From Kineococcus terrestris (GTDB lineage Bacteria > Actinomycetota > Actinomycetes > Actinomycetales > Kineococcaceae): DNA of 64,000 nt. The DNA lies in assembly GCF_041020765.1 (NCBI RefSeq), contig NZ_JBEUEJ010000023.1. One strand, given 5' to 3'. The notes under the pieces were generated by a model that was not told the origin of the DNA, searched no databases, and worked only from the letters and a program-made list of their open reading frames with translations. Both the position numbers and the translations under genes were made by a program. Positions 1 to 8,150 of this stretch are shown here, piece after piece (within the stretch, counting starts at the first letter, position 1; each line of letters starts with the position of its first letter).

Positions 1-358
1 CCTGGCCCGCGACGGCGTCCTGCTCGACGCCCGCGCGCCCGAGCGCTACCGCGGCGAGGTCGAGCCCGTCGACCCCGTCGCCGGGCACGTGCCCGGCGCC
101 CGCAGCGCCCCCACCACCGGCAACGTCGGCGCCGACGGCCGCTTCCTGCCGCCGCGGGAGCTGCGGCAGCGCTTCGCCGCCCTCGGCGCCGAGCCCGGCC
201 GGACCGTGGGCGTCTACTGCGGCAGCGGCGTCACCGCCGCGCACGCGCTGCTGGCCCTCGAGGTCGCCGGCGTCCCCGCGCTCCTGTGGCCGGGCTCGTG
301 GTCGCAGTGGGTCGCCGACCCCGCCCGGCCCGTCGCCACCGGCCCGGAACCGGGCTGA
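1..358 (+). CDS. Sulfurtransferase (rhodanese family), 3' part
   Basis: This is the C-terminal end of a thiosulfate/3-mercaptopyruvate sulfurtransferase-like protein; the 5' part lies outside the window and the frame is open from base 2. The rhodanese active-site loop is visible as YCGSGVTA, where Cys would carry the persulfide. It is preceded by the usual LLDARAPERYRGE segment and HVPGARSAP stretch of the second rhodanese domain and followed by a short C-terminal helix with W-x-x-W residues. Family knowledge: these enzymes transfer sulfane sulfur to cyanide or thiols in the cytoplasm. The downstream gene is separated by a ~100-base gap with a hairpin, so it is probably the last gene of its transcript. 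Confidence 0.85.
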   Translation, partial: LARDGVLLDARAPERYRGEVEPVDPVAGHVPGARSAPTTGNVGADGRFLPPRELRQRFAALGAEPGRTVGVYCGSGVTAAHALLALEVAGVPALLWPGSWSQWVADPARPVATGPEPG

Positions 359-417
359 CGAAGAACGCGGGAACCGCGTGCATCCGGGGACGCCCCCGCG
401 CCGGAAGAGGGGGCACA

Positions 418-438
418 GGGACGCCACCGCGGCGTCCC
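418..438. terminator. Hairpin between sulfurtransferase and DUF4397 genes
   Basis: GGGACGCC and GGCGTCCC form a perfect 8-bp stem around a 5-base loop. There is no T-tract, as is common for actinobacterial terminators. It ends 19 bases before the next start codon, so it could equally be a leader hairpin of the DUF4397 mRNA. Confidence 0.4.
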
Positions 439-457
439 ACCGCCCGAGGAGGACCCC

Positions 458-1297
458 GTGCGCAAGGTTCCCAGCACCGCCGCCCTCGTCGCCGCGCCGT
501 TCGTGGCGCTCGCGGCCCCGCTCGCCCTGGCCGGCACCGCCGCCGCCTCGACCGCGGGCACCGCGACCGTCTCGATCCTGCACGGCGTGCCGGACACCCC
601 CGTGGACGTCTACGCCAACGGCGACGCGCTGCTCACCGGCTTCACCCCCGGCACCCTGACCGACCCGCAGGAGCTGCCCGCCGGCAGCTACGACCTGGCC
701 GTGTACCCGGCCGGCGCGGACCCGGAGAGCACCGAGCCGGCGATCTCCGCCGACGGGGTGCAGGTGCCGGCGGGCGCGAACGTCACCGTCGCCGCCCACC
801 TGTCGGCCGAGGGCACGCCCGTGCTGACCCCGTTCGTCAACGACCCGTCCGACCTGGCGCCCGGCGAGGCCGAGCTCACCGTCCGGCACACCGCGGCGGC
901 CCCGGCCGTCGACGTGCGCGCCGGCGGCCAGCCCGTCCTGACCGGGCTCACCAACCCGAACGAGGCCAGCGCGACCGTGCCCGCCGGCACCGTCTCCGCC
1001 GACGTCGTGCTCGCCGGGACCTCCGACGTGGCGATCGGCCCGGCCGACGTCGACCTGCGCGAGGGCGTGCAGACCATCGTGTACGCGTGGGGCTCGGCCG
1101 AGGACGGCAACCTGCAGCTGGCCACCCAGACCGTCCACGGCGGCGGCTCCAGCCCGAGCGGCGTGCCCTCGGGCGAGGCCGGCCTCGCCAGCGACGGCCT
1201 GCCCGGCTGGGTCGCCGGTGCCGGCGCCCTGGCCCTGGTGACCGCCGGTGCCGGTCTCGTCGCGATCCGCCGCACCCAGCCGGCCGACCGGTCGTGA
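458..1297 (+). CDS. DUF4397 domain-containing surface protein
   Basis: 279 aa. GTG start chosen because GAGGAGGACCCC gives a strong, well-spaced Shine-Dalgarno. Residues 1-30 are a signal peptide (positive MRK, hydrophobic core, AAAST cleavage region). Two DUF4397 repeats follow; each begins with a pattern like VSILHGVPDTPVDVYANG or VRHTAAAPAVDVRAGG. A Gly/Ser linker, a C-terminal transmembrane helix (about 245-268) and a basic IRRTQ tail indicate membrane anchoring with the bulk outside the cell. No LPXTG is visible even though a sortase follows. The next gene overlaps its stop by 4 bases, so the two are translationally coupled. Function of DUF4397 proteins is unknown; they recur beside sortase and ECF sigma genes in actinobacteria. 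Confidence 0.88.
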   Translation: MRKVPSTAALVAAPFVALAAPLALAGTAAASTAGTATVSILHGVPDTPVDVYANGDALLTGFTPGTLTDPQELPAGSYDLAVYPAGADPESTEPAISADGVQVPAGANVTVAAHLSAEGTPVLTPFVNDPSDLAPGEAELTVRHTAAAPAVDVRAGGQPVLTGLTNPNEASATVPAGTVSADVVLAGTSDVAIGPADVDLREGVQTIVYAWGSAEDGNLQLATQTVHGGGSSPSGVPSGEAGLASDGLPGWVAGAGALALVTAGAGLVAIRRTQPADRS

Positions 1298-1974
1298 CCG
1301 GGCGAGCGCAGGCGCTGCTGTGCGCGGTGTCGGCGCTCGCCGGGCTCGCCCTCGTGGGGGCGTGGTGGGGCAGCCGGCCCGCGCAGGAGTTCGGGCCGGC
1401 TGCCGCCGCACCACCCCCCGCGGCGGTGGCCACCAGCGCGCCGACCCCCGGCCCCGTCGCCGGTCCGGACCCCGCCGCGCGCCCGTCGTGGACCGCGCGG
1501 CCGGCCACCCCGACGGTGCCGGCCGCGCGGCCCGCGCCCGTGGGGCTGCGCATCCCCGACCTCGGCGTCGACGCCCCCCTCGTCGACGTCGGCGTGCGCG
1601 AGGACGGCGCCTTCGACGTGCCCGCCGACGGCGACGTCGTCGGCTGGTACCGCTGGAGCGCCGCCCCGGGCGGCGAGGGCACCACCGTGGTCGCCGGCCA
1701 CGTCGACACCGCCGCGGCCGGGCCCGGCGCCCTGTACCCGCTGGCCGGGGTCGCCGAGGGCGCCCGCGTGGAGGTGCTGCTGGCCGACGGGTCCACGGCC
1801 GCCTACGAGGTCGTCGCCCGCCGCTCGGTGGAGAAGACGGCCCTGCCGCTGGACGAGGTCTTCCGGCGCACGGGACCGCACGAGCTGGTCGTCGTCACGT
1901 GCGGCGGCGACTTCGACCCCGTCACGCGCAGCTACGAGGACAACGTCGTGGTCCGCGCGCAGCCGGTGCCGTGA
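1294..1974 (+). CDS. Sortase (class E/F-type) with membrane anchor
   Basis: 226 aa. Begins at GTG within a GTGA overlap with the DUF4397 stop. An N-terminal transmembrane helix (about residues 5-24) is followed by a long Pro/Ala-rich spacer (about 28-85) and a compact sortase beta-barrel. The catalytic His lies in VVAGHVDT, the Cys in VVVTCGGDF, and an Arg near the end (VTRSYEDN). Sortases cleave a C-terminal sorting motif and transfer the protein to the cell wall or to pilin; here the likely partner is the co-transcribed DUF4397 protein, although no classical motif is seen in it. The spacer-coding bases 1403-1509 recur almost exactly at the end of the window, probably artefactually. Confidence 0.88.
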   Translation: MTGRAQALLCAVSALAGLALVGAWWGSRPAQEFGPAAAAPPPAAVATSAPTPGPVAGPDPAARPSWTARPATPTVPAARPAPVGLRIPDLGVDAPLVDVGVREDGAFDVPADGDVVGWYRWSAAPGGEGTTVVAGHVDTAAAGPGALYPLAGVAEGARVEVLLADGSTAAYEVVARRSVEKTALPLDEVFRRTGPHELVVVTCGGDFDPVTRSYEDNVVVRAQPVP

Positions 1975-2042
1975 GCACCGCGGTGGTCGAGCGGACGGGT
2001 CTCCGGCTGGCGGACCGGCCGCCGCTCCGTACCGTGGGGGAC

Positions 2043-2705
2043 ATGACTCCGCGCGCCGTCGTCGCCCTGCGGCGCGCGTGGGCCGGACGCGAGGAGACCG
2101 CCGCGCTCGTCGCGCCCGCGACCGTCCACGAACCGGCCCGCCCGGACCTGTCGGTCGCCGACGACGCCACCGTCGCCGCCGCCTTCGCGCAGGGCGCCGA
2201 GGACGCCCTGGCCGAGGCCTTCACCCGCTGGTCCGGTCTCGTGCACGCGCTGGCGCTGCGCCGGATGCCCGACGCGGACGCGCAGGACGTCGTGCAGGCG
2301 GTGTTCGTCTCCGCCTGGCGCTCGCACGACCGCTACGACCCGGCCCGTTCGGCGCTGCCGGCCTGGCTGGTCGGCATCGCCCGCCACCGCATCGCCGACG
2401 CCCTCACCGCCCGGCACCGCACGGTCGAGCTGGTCGCCGAACCGGGTAACCTGCCCGCCGGTGAGACCGGGACGTCCGGCCCGCTGCCGCACGACCTGGT
2501 CGCCGACCGGATCGTCCTGCTCGACGAGCTGGACCACCTGGGCGAACCGCAGCGCACGCTGCTGCGGATGGCGTTCTTCGACGACCTGACCCACCAGCAG
2601 ATCGCCGAGCTCACGGAGCTGCCCGTCGGCACCGTGAAGAGCCACCTGCGCCGGTCGTTGCGGCGCCTGCGAGACCGGCTGGAGGACGACGGTGGACCGA
2701 CCTGA
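2043..2705 (+). CDS. ECF-type RNA polymerase sigma factor
   Basis: 220 aa. Region 2 runs over residues ~45-115 (DAQDVVQAVFVSAWRSHDRYDP, then ALPAWLVGIARHRIADALTARHR). Region 4 covers ~160-215 with the helix-turn-helix LTHQQIAELTELPVGTVKSHLRRSLRRLR. The end overlaps the anti-sigma start by 14 bases, so the two are made together. An N-terminal extension of ~40 residues precedes region 2; an internal start is possible, but ATG at 2043 is the only ATG before region 2. Likely controls its own operon and perhaps the sortase/DUF4397 genes upstream, as such pairs usually autoregulate. Confidence 0.9.
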   Translation: MTPRAVVALRRAWAGREETAALVAPATVHEPARPDLSVADDATVAAAFAQGAEDALAEAFTRWSGLVHALALRRMPDADAQDVVQAVFVSAWRSHDRYDPARSALPAWLVGIARHRIADALTARHRTVELVAEPGNLPAGETGTSGPLPHDLVADRIVLLDELDHLGEPQRTLLRMAFFDDLTHQQIAELTELPVGTVKSHLRRSLRRLRDRLEDDGGPT

Positions 2706-3483
2706 GGACGGCGGCGCCGCGAGCGGCGGCGAGCACCTCAGCGACGAAGAAGCCGTCCTGACAGCTCTCGGAGAACCGGCCCCCGCGCGGGTGGCCGACC
2801 ACCTGGCCGCGTGCGCGGCCTGCCGCGACGAGGTCGACCGCTACGCGCGCACCGCGACCGCCGCGCGCAGCACCGAGCGGGTCGCGCCCGTGCCGGTGCC
2901 CGCCGGCACCTGGGAGGCCGTCGCCCGCGAGACCGGGGTGCGCTCGCACCCGCAGCGCCCCGTGCCGGCGCCCGTGCCCGACGCGGTCCTGCCGCCGCAG
3001 CCCCGCCCCCTGCCGGCGGCCCGCCCGGCGCGCTGGCTCGCCCTGGCGGCCGCGCTGCTGGTCGGCGCGGGCGCCGGCGCGCTGGGGGTGCGGGCGTGGG
3101 ACCGCGGCGCCGTCGACCCCGTGGCCGTCCCGCCGCCCGCCCCCCTGGTCGCCTCCGCGGTCCTGGACCCGCTGGACTCCGACGGGACCGGCATCGCCGA
3201 CGTGCACGAGGTCGACGGCCACCACCAGCTCGTCGTGCGCGTCAGCGGTGTCGCGCCCGCCGCCGACGGCGTGCTGGAGGCCTGGCTGCTCGACGCCGAC
3301 GGCGGCCTCATCGCCCTCGGCCCGCTCGTGGGGGAGGAGTTCACGGCGGTGCTGCCGGCCGACGTGGACCTGGAGCGCTTCTCCACCGTCGACGTCTCGC
3401 GCGAGCCGCTGGACGGCGACCCGGGGCACTCCTCGGACTCGGTGCTGCGCGGGCAGCTGTCCCCGCGGGCCGAGAGCGCCTGA
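2692..3483 (+). CDS. Anti-sigma factor, RskA-type with zinc-finger-like N-terminus
   Basis: 263 aa. N-terminal ZAS-like motif H-x3-C-x2-C (HLAACAACRDEV, residues ~42-53) would bind the sigma factor encoded just upstream. A Pro-rich linker leads to one transmembrane helix (about 111-132). The outer part is an RskA-type C-terminal domain (about 150-260) with the typical EAWLLDADGGLIALGPL pattern. Family knowledge: regulated proteolysis of such proteins releases the sigma factor. GTG start lies inside the sigma coding end. There is no catalytic function. Confidence 0.88.
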   Translation: MDRPEDGGAASGGEHLSDEEAVLTALGEPAPARVADHLAACAACRDEVDRYARTATAARSTERVAPVPVPAGTWEAVARETGVRSHPQRPVPAPVPDAVLPPQPRPLPAARPARWLALAAALLVGAGAGALGVRAWDRGAVDPVAVPPPAPLVASAVLDPLDSDGTGIADVHEVDGHHQLVVRVSGVAPAADGVLEAWLLDADGGLIALGPLVGEEFTAVLPADVDLERFSTVDVSREPLDGDPGHSSDSVLRGQLSPRAESA

Positions 3484-3569
3484 GCCGGACGGGCGACGTC
3501 GCCGCAGCGGACGGGTGGTGCCCACCGCCGCGGGTGCAGGCGCCCGGCGCCCCGGCCGATCCGCCGCTC

Positions 3570-4481
3570 GTGGAACGGACGACGACCGGGACGGTGCGGG
3601 GCCTGCTGCGCGGCCTCGCCGCGGGTGAGGCGCTGGGCGCCGCGAGCTCTGGTGCGGAGGGCGTGCTGCGGCACGGGGTGGCCGCGCAGCTGGCGTGCGC
3701 CAGCGCCGAGGGGTTGCTGCGCGCCGGGGCGGGCACCGACCCCGTCGCCGAGGTGCACGCCGCCTACCGCCGCTGGTCGCAGCGGCACCGGGCCCTCGCG
3801 ACGTCCGGTCCGTCCGCGCTGCACGAGGACCGCGGCCCGTCCGGCGCGACGTCGCGCGCGCTGGCCACCGGTGCCGCCGGGACGCTGCGCGATCCGCTGA
3901 CCACGAGCGCCGGCTGGCACGCCGTCGTGCGCGCGCTCCCCGTGGCCGCCCTTAGGCTCACGGAGGACGGCGCGGACTCCGCGATGGCCCTCACCGCCGC
4001 GCGCACCGCCGTCCTCACGCACGGGCACGTCACCGCGGCGCCCGCCGGGATCGCCGCCCTCGTCGCGGCCGCCGCCCTGCGAGGGACGCCGCTGACCGGG
4101 GCGGTCGGGCACGCGCTGTCCGCCGCGGTGCTCGCCGGGCTGGACGCGCGCGCCGTGTGGGCGGCCGACGCCGCCGTCCGGGCCGCGCACCGCACGCCCG
4201 GGGACCCGCAGCTGGCCGAGGTGCTGGGCGGCGGGCCGGCGTGCACGGGCGTGCTGGCCGCCGCCGTCTACGCGGTCCTGTCCCACCCGCGCGAGCCCCG
4301 GCTGGCGCTGCGGCTGGCGCTCACGGCCCCGCGCGCGGCCGGGGCGGGCGCCCTGGCCGGGGCGTGGCTGGGCGCCGCGCACGGGCCCGAGGCGCTGCCG
4401 GCGCGGGTCGACGTCGTGGACGTCCTCGACGCGCTGGCCGACCGGCTCGCCGACGGGGTCGGCGGCCGCCGCGGCGCCTGA
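3570..4481 (+). CDS. ADP-ribosylglycohydrolase-like protein, divergent
   Basis: 303 aa from GTG at 3570, all-helical in appearance and Ala-rich. The start RGLLRGLAAGEALGAASSG resembles the first helix of ADP-ribosylglycohydrolases (compare GALVGSAVGDALGA of the homolog at 18.5-19.9 kb), but Asp of the GDALG motif is replaced by Glu, and neither the FTDDTQ motif nor the second GGDTD metal-binding motif is present. It is therefore either a non-catalytic relative or a divergent hydrolase. It stands alone between the anti-sigma gene (87 bases upstream) and a convergent NERD gene (6 bases away). The start is uncertain, since several GTG/CTG codons lie nearby and no good ribosome-binding site decides. 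Confidence 0.55.
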   Translation: MERTTTGTVRGLLRGLAAGEALGAASSGAEGVLRHGVAAQLACASAEGLLRAGAGTDPVAEVHAAYRRWSQRHRALATSGPSALHEDRGPSGATSRALATGAAGTLRDPLTTSAGWHAVVRALPVAALRLTEDGADSAMALTAARTAVLTHGHVTAAPAGIAALVAAAALRGTPLTGAVGHALSAAVLAGLDARAVWAADAAVRAAHRTPGDPQLAEVLGGGPACTGVLAAAVYAVLSHPREPRLALRLALTAPRAAGAGALAGAWLGAAHGPEALPARVDVVDVLDALADRLADGVGGRRGA

Positions 4482-4487
4482 CGCCGC

Positions 4488-5405
4488 TCAGGGCGCCGGT
4501 GGCTGCGGCGCCGCCGGCTCCGGTGCCGCCGGGCGGGGCAGGTGCTCGGCCACACCCGCGGTGACGGCGGCGGCGACGGAGGTGACGAGGGCGGGCAGCG
4601 CCGCGGACGCGACGGCCAGCAGGACGACGGCCAGCAGGAACCGGGCCAGGGCGCGGCGGACCGATCCGGTGACGGCTGGCCGGGTCGCCGGTCGGGTGGC
4701 CGGTCGCCGGGCGGTGCTGCGGGCGCGGGCCGGGAGCTCGCGGGTGGCCGCGCGGGTGCGCGCGAGGTCCGCCGTCGTCGGCGTGGGCGGTGTGCGCCGG
4801 GACGTCAGGCGGTGCAGCTCGGCCGCGGTGGCGTCCACCGCGGCCGGGGACAGCACGGCGGGCAGCGCGGTCAGCGCGTCGGCCAGGTGCGCGCGGCCGA
4901 CCACGGTGACCCCGGCGACGGTCCGCGGCGGCACCTCCTGCTGCACGAGGCACAGCACTCCCGCCACGGTGGTGCGCCGCCTCGGCGGCAGGTGCGCGGT
5001 GACGGCGGCCGCGGCGTCGCGCACCCCGGCGAGCTCGCCCGCCTTCGACCGGCCCCCGGCGCGGACGGTGTCCGCCTGCACGTCCACCGGGCCGGACCAG
5101 TTCTTGCTGTCGACGACGACGACACCGCCGGGCCCGACGGCCAGGTGGTCGATGTTGGCCCGCTGCCGGCCGGGCCAGTGCACGTCGTGCAGGACCCGCC
5201 AGCCGCGCGGGACGAGCTGGTCGAGGACCTCCCCGACGAGGCGCTCGCCCTCCGCGCCGGCGGCCCACGCGCGGTGCCGCCGCTCGAGGTCCTCGAGCCG
5301 GGCGCGCAGGTCCTGCACCTGTTCCGCGTACCGGGCGGCCTGCTCGGCGGCGCCCTGGCCGGCGGCACGGTGCTCCACGGCGTGAGCGTCGGCAGGTGCG
5401 CGCAC
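4488..5405 (-). CDS. NERD domain-containing membrane protein
   Basis: 305 aa. A coiled-coil-like N-terminus (residues ~15-48, rich in Glu/Arg/Leu) precedes a NERD nuclease-related domain (~50-160) whose PD-(D/E)XK-like core is visible as NIDHLAVGPGGVVVVDSKNWSG (Asp, then D-x-K). A basic Pro/Thr/Arg-rich segment follows, then one C-terminal transmembrane helix (~255-285) and a Pro/Ala tail. NERD domains are suspected of DNA processing but remain poorly characterised. The gene is convergent with the upstream ADP-ribosylglycohydrolase-like gene. ATG/GTG choice at the N-terminus is not decided by a clear ribosome-binding site. Confidence 0.8.
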   Translation of the reverse strand: MRAPADAHAVEHRAAGQGAAEQAARYAEQVQDLRARLEDLERRHRAWAAGAEGERLVGEVLDQLVPRGWRVLHDVHWPGRQRANIDHLAVGPGGVVVVDSKNWSGPVDVQADTVRAGGRSKAGELAGVRDAAAAVTAHLPPRRRTTVAGVLCLVQQEVPPRTVAGVTVVGRAHLADALTALPAVLSPAAVDATAAELHRLTSRRTPPTPTTADLARTRAATRELPARARSTARRPATRPATRPAVTGSVRRALARFLLAVVLLAVASAALPALVTSVAAAVTAGVAEHLPRPAAPEPAAPQPPAP

Positions 5406-5433
5406 CGGCTGGAGGGGGCCTCACCCGTCCGGG

Positions 5434-6276
5434 TCAGCGGGTGAGGACGGTGGTGCCCGCGCGGGCGGTCAGTGTCCCCACCGCGGTGGCGACGTCGACC
5501 GTGCCGGGAACCGGTTCGGGGGGCAGGCCCGCGACGGAGGCCGTCGCCGTCCACGTCGTGGTGAGCGCGACCTCGTAGGTGCCCGGGGTCGTGTACGTGT
5601 GGGTGGTCGTCATCGCGGGCCACGGCGCGCCGGGGTCGGCGGTCGGGCCGAGCGTGGTCCCGTCGCCGAAGGTCCACGTGAAGCTGACGGGGGTGGCGCG
5701 GATCGTCACCGGGAACCCCAGCAGTTCCGTCTCGCGCACGACCGGGCCGGTGTCCGCGAAGACGTTGACGGGCACGTTGAGGACGACGTCGCCGGTGCCG
5801 GGTTCCAGGGTGGCGCGCGCGGGTGGCAGGCCGAGGCGGGCGACGTCCTCGATCGTGACGGCGGGCAGTACGACGACCTGGCCGCCCGCTGCCGCGCGGG
5901 CTGCGGGGACGCAGGACCCACCTGCTGATGCCCAGGGGCCCTCCGTGCCCGCGGCCCGCGTGAAGTCCGCCATGAAGGTCTCACCGACGGAGCAGGCGCG
6001 GTCACCGCAGCTGTTGTCGCCGCAGGCCGGTTGAGAGCGGCGTTCGAGGGCAGGTGGGCGTGGTGTCGGAGCTGTGCTCGTGTGACGTCGGTGCGGACGC
6101 GGCACAGACGGTGTACAGGTCCTCTTCACATGCACAGAGAAGTGTTTCTTGCCTGCGGCGCTCACTCGCGACGATGAGCAGGACGCCGCCGCCTCGGGCA
6201 GTTGTGCGACTGAGGTTATGAGGACGGCGGCCACGCTGACCCCGACGAACCTCAGGCGATTTCTGCGATCTGCCAC
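5434..6276 (-). CDS. Secreted PKD-domain protein
   Basis: 280 aa. GTG start overlaps the end of the upstream lipoprotein gene by 25 bases. An N-terminal signal-like hydrophobic stretch (about 9-33) is followed by a low-complexity Pro/Arg/Thr region containing Cys pairs (ACGDNSCGDRACSVG). The C-terminal half (about 175-245) is a PKD-like Ig fold marked by FTWTFGDGTTLG and THTYTTPGTYEVALTTTW. PKD domains mediate surface protein-protein or polysaccharide contacts. A conserved VLPAVTIEDVARLGLPPA segment precedes the PKD fold, a pattern I recognise from other actinobacterial exported proteins found next to DUF6318 lipoproteins. Role unknown. Confidence 0.75.
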   Translation of the reverse strand: MADRRNRLRFVGVSVAAVLITSVAQLPEAAASCSSSRVSAAGKKHFSVHVKRTCTPSVPRPHRRHTSTAPTPRPPALERRSQPACGDNSCGDRACSVGETFMADFTRAAGTEGPWASAGGSCVPAARAAAGGQVVVLPAVTIEDVARLGLPPARATLEPGTGDVVLNVPVNVFADTGPVVRETELLGFPVTIRATPVSFTWTFGDGTTLGPTADPGAPWPAMTTTHTYTTPGTYEVALTTTWTATASVAGLPPEPVPGTVDVATAVGTLTARAGTTVLTR

Positions 6277-6875
6277 TTGCCGTTCTCCATGACGACGTAG
6301 ACGGGACCCTCCTCGTAGTCATAAGCAGGGAATTCTGCGAGTACCTCGCCTTCCTGCGACAACGCACGTCCAGCGACCGTGCGGGTGATCAACTCGACGG
6401 TCATTTCCTGCGTCTCGGGAAGAACTTCGGTGACCACTACGCTGCGCAGATAAGTCTGGCCATCCTCGAAAACAGTTCCTTCTTGAAGTGCGGTGTCCAT
6501 CGACTCGGCCCACCCGGCGCATGTCTCGCACGACGGGCTGCTGATGGCGCGCAGTGGCCGGCTGTCGTTGAACTCCCAGCCGTAGTTCGAGGCGGCGACG
6601 AGGTACGCGACGAACGTCGCCGCCTCCATCTCCTCGAACCGCCCGTTCTGCTCGTACACCCACTCCATCCCCGGCCCGGTCGGCGTGGGCGTCGGCGCGG
6701 GCTCCTCCACGACGGGCGTCGCGACGTCCACCGGAGCAGGTTCCGCGCTCGGCGTCGCCTCCACGGCGGGCGCCGGCGCGACGACGGCGACGGGTTCCGC
6801 GTCGCTGGAGCACCCGGTCAGCGCGGTGAGGGCCAGGACGGTCGCGAGGAGGGGGCGGGCACGCACCCGCGGCAC
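6252..6875 (-). CDS. DUF6318-type lipoprotein
   Basis: 207 aa. Residues 1-22 are a lipoprotein signal with lipobox LTGC, followed by a Pro/Ala/Thr linker to about residue 65. The globular domain (about 70-207) has the AATFVAYLVAASNYGWEFNDSRPL and SPSCETCAGWAESMD patterns typical of the actinobacterial DUF6318 family: a pair of Cys and a C-terminal VMENGKWQIAEIA strand. Presumed to sit on the outer face of the membrane. Overlaps the PKD gene downstream, so the two form an operon. Function unknown. Confidence 0.8.
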   Translation of the reverse strand: MPRVRARPLLATVLALTALTGCSSDAEPVAVVAPAPAVEATPSAEPAPVDVATPVVEEPAPTPTPTGPGMEWVYEQNGRFEEMEAATFVAYLVAASNYGWEFNDSRPLRAISSPSCETCAGWAESMDTALQEGTVFEDGQTYLRSVVVTEVLPETQEMTVELITRTVAGRALSQEGEVLAEFPAYDYEEGPVYVVMENGKWQIAEIA

Positions 6876-7012
6876 GCTAGGCGCCGCGACCTGCTGCGGT
6901 CGCCGGCGGACGGGCCGGTGTGGACAACCCGTGCGCCGTCCGGGTGACGGCGGATCACTAGGGTCGGGCGCGACACCGAGAACGACACCGTCGTCGACCG
7001 ACCGGAGGCACC

Positions 7013-8149
7013 GTGGAGCGCAGCGGGACGCACGGATGCCTCGGCGTCCCCGACGGGCTGGTGGAGCTGGCGGCCCGCAGTTGGCCGCTGTTCGGCGACG
7101 ACGACCCCTCGGGCGAGGAGGTGTCGCGCCGGCTGCGCGCGGTCCTGGGTCTGCTGGACCCCCCGGACGACCTCGACGTGCGGGTGGAGGCGGAGTGGTC
7201 CCGCGACGGCCTGGACGGGACGGAGCTGTCGTGGGACGCGGGGTTCGGGCCGCGGGTGGCCGGCCGGCTGCTGCGTCCGGCGGCGGAGCGGTCGGCGCTG
7301 CCGGGGGCGCTGCACCTGCACTGCCACGGCGGCCTCAAGAGGTTCGGCCTCGACAAGCTCGCCGACGGCGCGGACGGCCGGCCCGCCCACCCGGTGCTCC
7401 AGCGGGTCCGCGACGACCTGTACGCCGGGCGCCCGGTCGCGGAGGACCTGGCCCGCACCGGCCGTGCGGTCCTCGTCCACGACGCCTACGGGTGGGGCAG
7501 CCGGCGCCTGCCGGTCGAGGGGATGCCGGCGCGCAGCGAGCACGTCGCCGCCCTCGACCTCGCGGCCCGCAGCGCGCGCGGAGAGGTCCTCGACGAGGTC
7601 GCCGAGTACGACGTGCACGCCGGGCCGGCGGAGGACGCGGTCGCCAAGGCGCTCGGGGTGCTGGGCACGTCGTGGGCGGGGGTGGTGGCGCGCGAGGACC
7701 TGCTGGCGCACCGGGTGCTCACCGGCCTGCCGGGCGTCGACGCGGACCGCACGGCGCTGATCGGTCTGTCGGGTGGCGGGGCGCGCGCGGCCGTCGCGTC
7801 GGCGCTGGGCGCACCGGCGACCGCGGTGGTCGTCACGTGCATGGCCTCGACGCTGCGCGAACTGCTGCCGCAGCACCTGCACGGCCACAGCTGGGCGCTC
7901 GTCTCGCCCGGGCTGGGCCGGGTCGGGGACTGGCCGGACGTGGTGGCCGCCGCTGCGCCCCGCCCGCTGCTCGTGCAGTTCGGGACGCGCGACGAGCTGT
8001 TCCCCGCGGAGGGGGTGCGCCGCGCGGACGAGCGGATCCGCGCCCGCTACGGCGACGGCCCCTACACCGGCTCCCGGCACGAGGCCGGGCACGTGTTCGA
8101 CGCCGCGATGCAGCGCGAGGCGTTCGCGTGGCTGGACGAGGTGGGCTGA
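7013..8149 (+). CDS. Alpha/beta-hydrolase (esterase/dienelactone-hydrolase-like)
   Basis: 378 aa. The nucleophile elbow is GLSGGGAR (about residue 252) and the catalytic His is likely in SRHEAGHVFDAAMQ near the C-terminus; an Asp in FGTRDELFP is the probable acid. An early HLHCHGG motif would contribute the oxyanion hole. The layout resembles abhydrolase proteins related to acetyl-xylan esterases. Substrate cannot be read from sequence. GTG start follows GACCGGAGGCACC, a good ribosome-binding site. The gene is convergent with the DUF2079 gene, whose stop lies 2 bases beyond. Confidence 0.78.
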   Translation: MERSGTHGCLGVPDGLVELAARSWPLFGDDDPSGEEVSRRLRAVLGLLDPPDDLDVRVEAEWSRDGLDGTELSWDAGFGPRVAGRLLRPAAERSALPGALHLHCHGGLKRFGLDKLADGADGRPAHPVLQRVRDDLYAGRPVAEDLARTGRAVLVHDAYGWGSRRLPVEGMPARSEHVAALDLAARSARGEVLDEVAEYDVHAGPAEDAVAKALGVLGTSWAGVVAREDLLAHRVLTGLPGVDADRTALIGLSGGGARAAVASALGAPATAVVVTCMASTLRELLPQHLHGHSWALVSPGLGRVGDWPDVVAAAAPRPLLVQFGTRDELFPAEGVRRADERIRARYGDGPYTGSRHEAGHVFDAAMQREAFAWLDEVG

Positions 8150-8150
8150 C

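Noticed and set aside
3570..4481. Catalytically active ADP-ribosylglycohydrolase at 3.6-4.5 kb
   Set aside because: The metal-binding DDT and GGDTD motifs are missing, so only a divergent relative is called.
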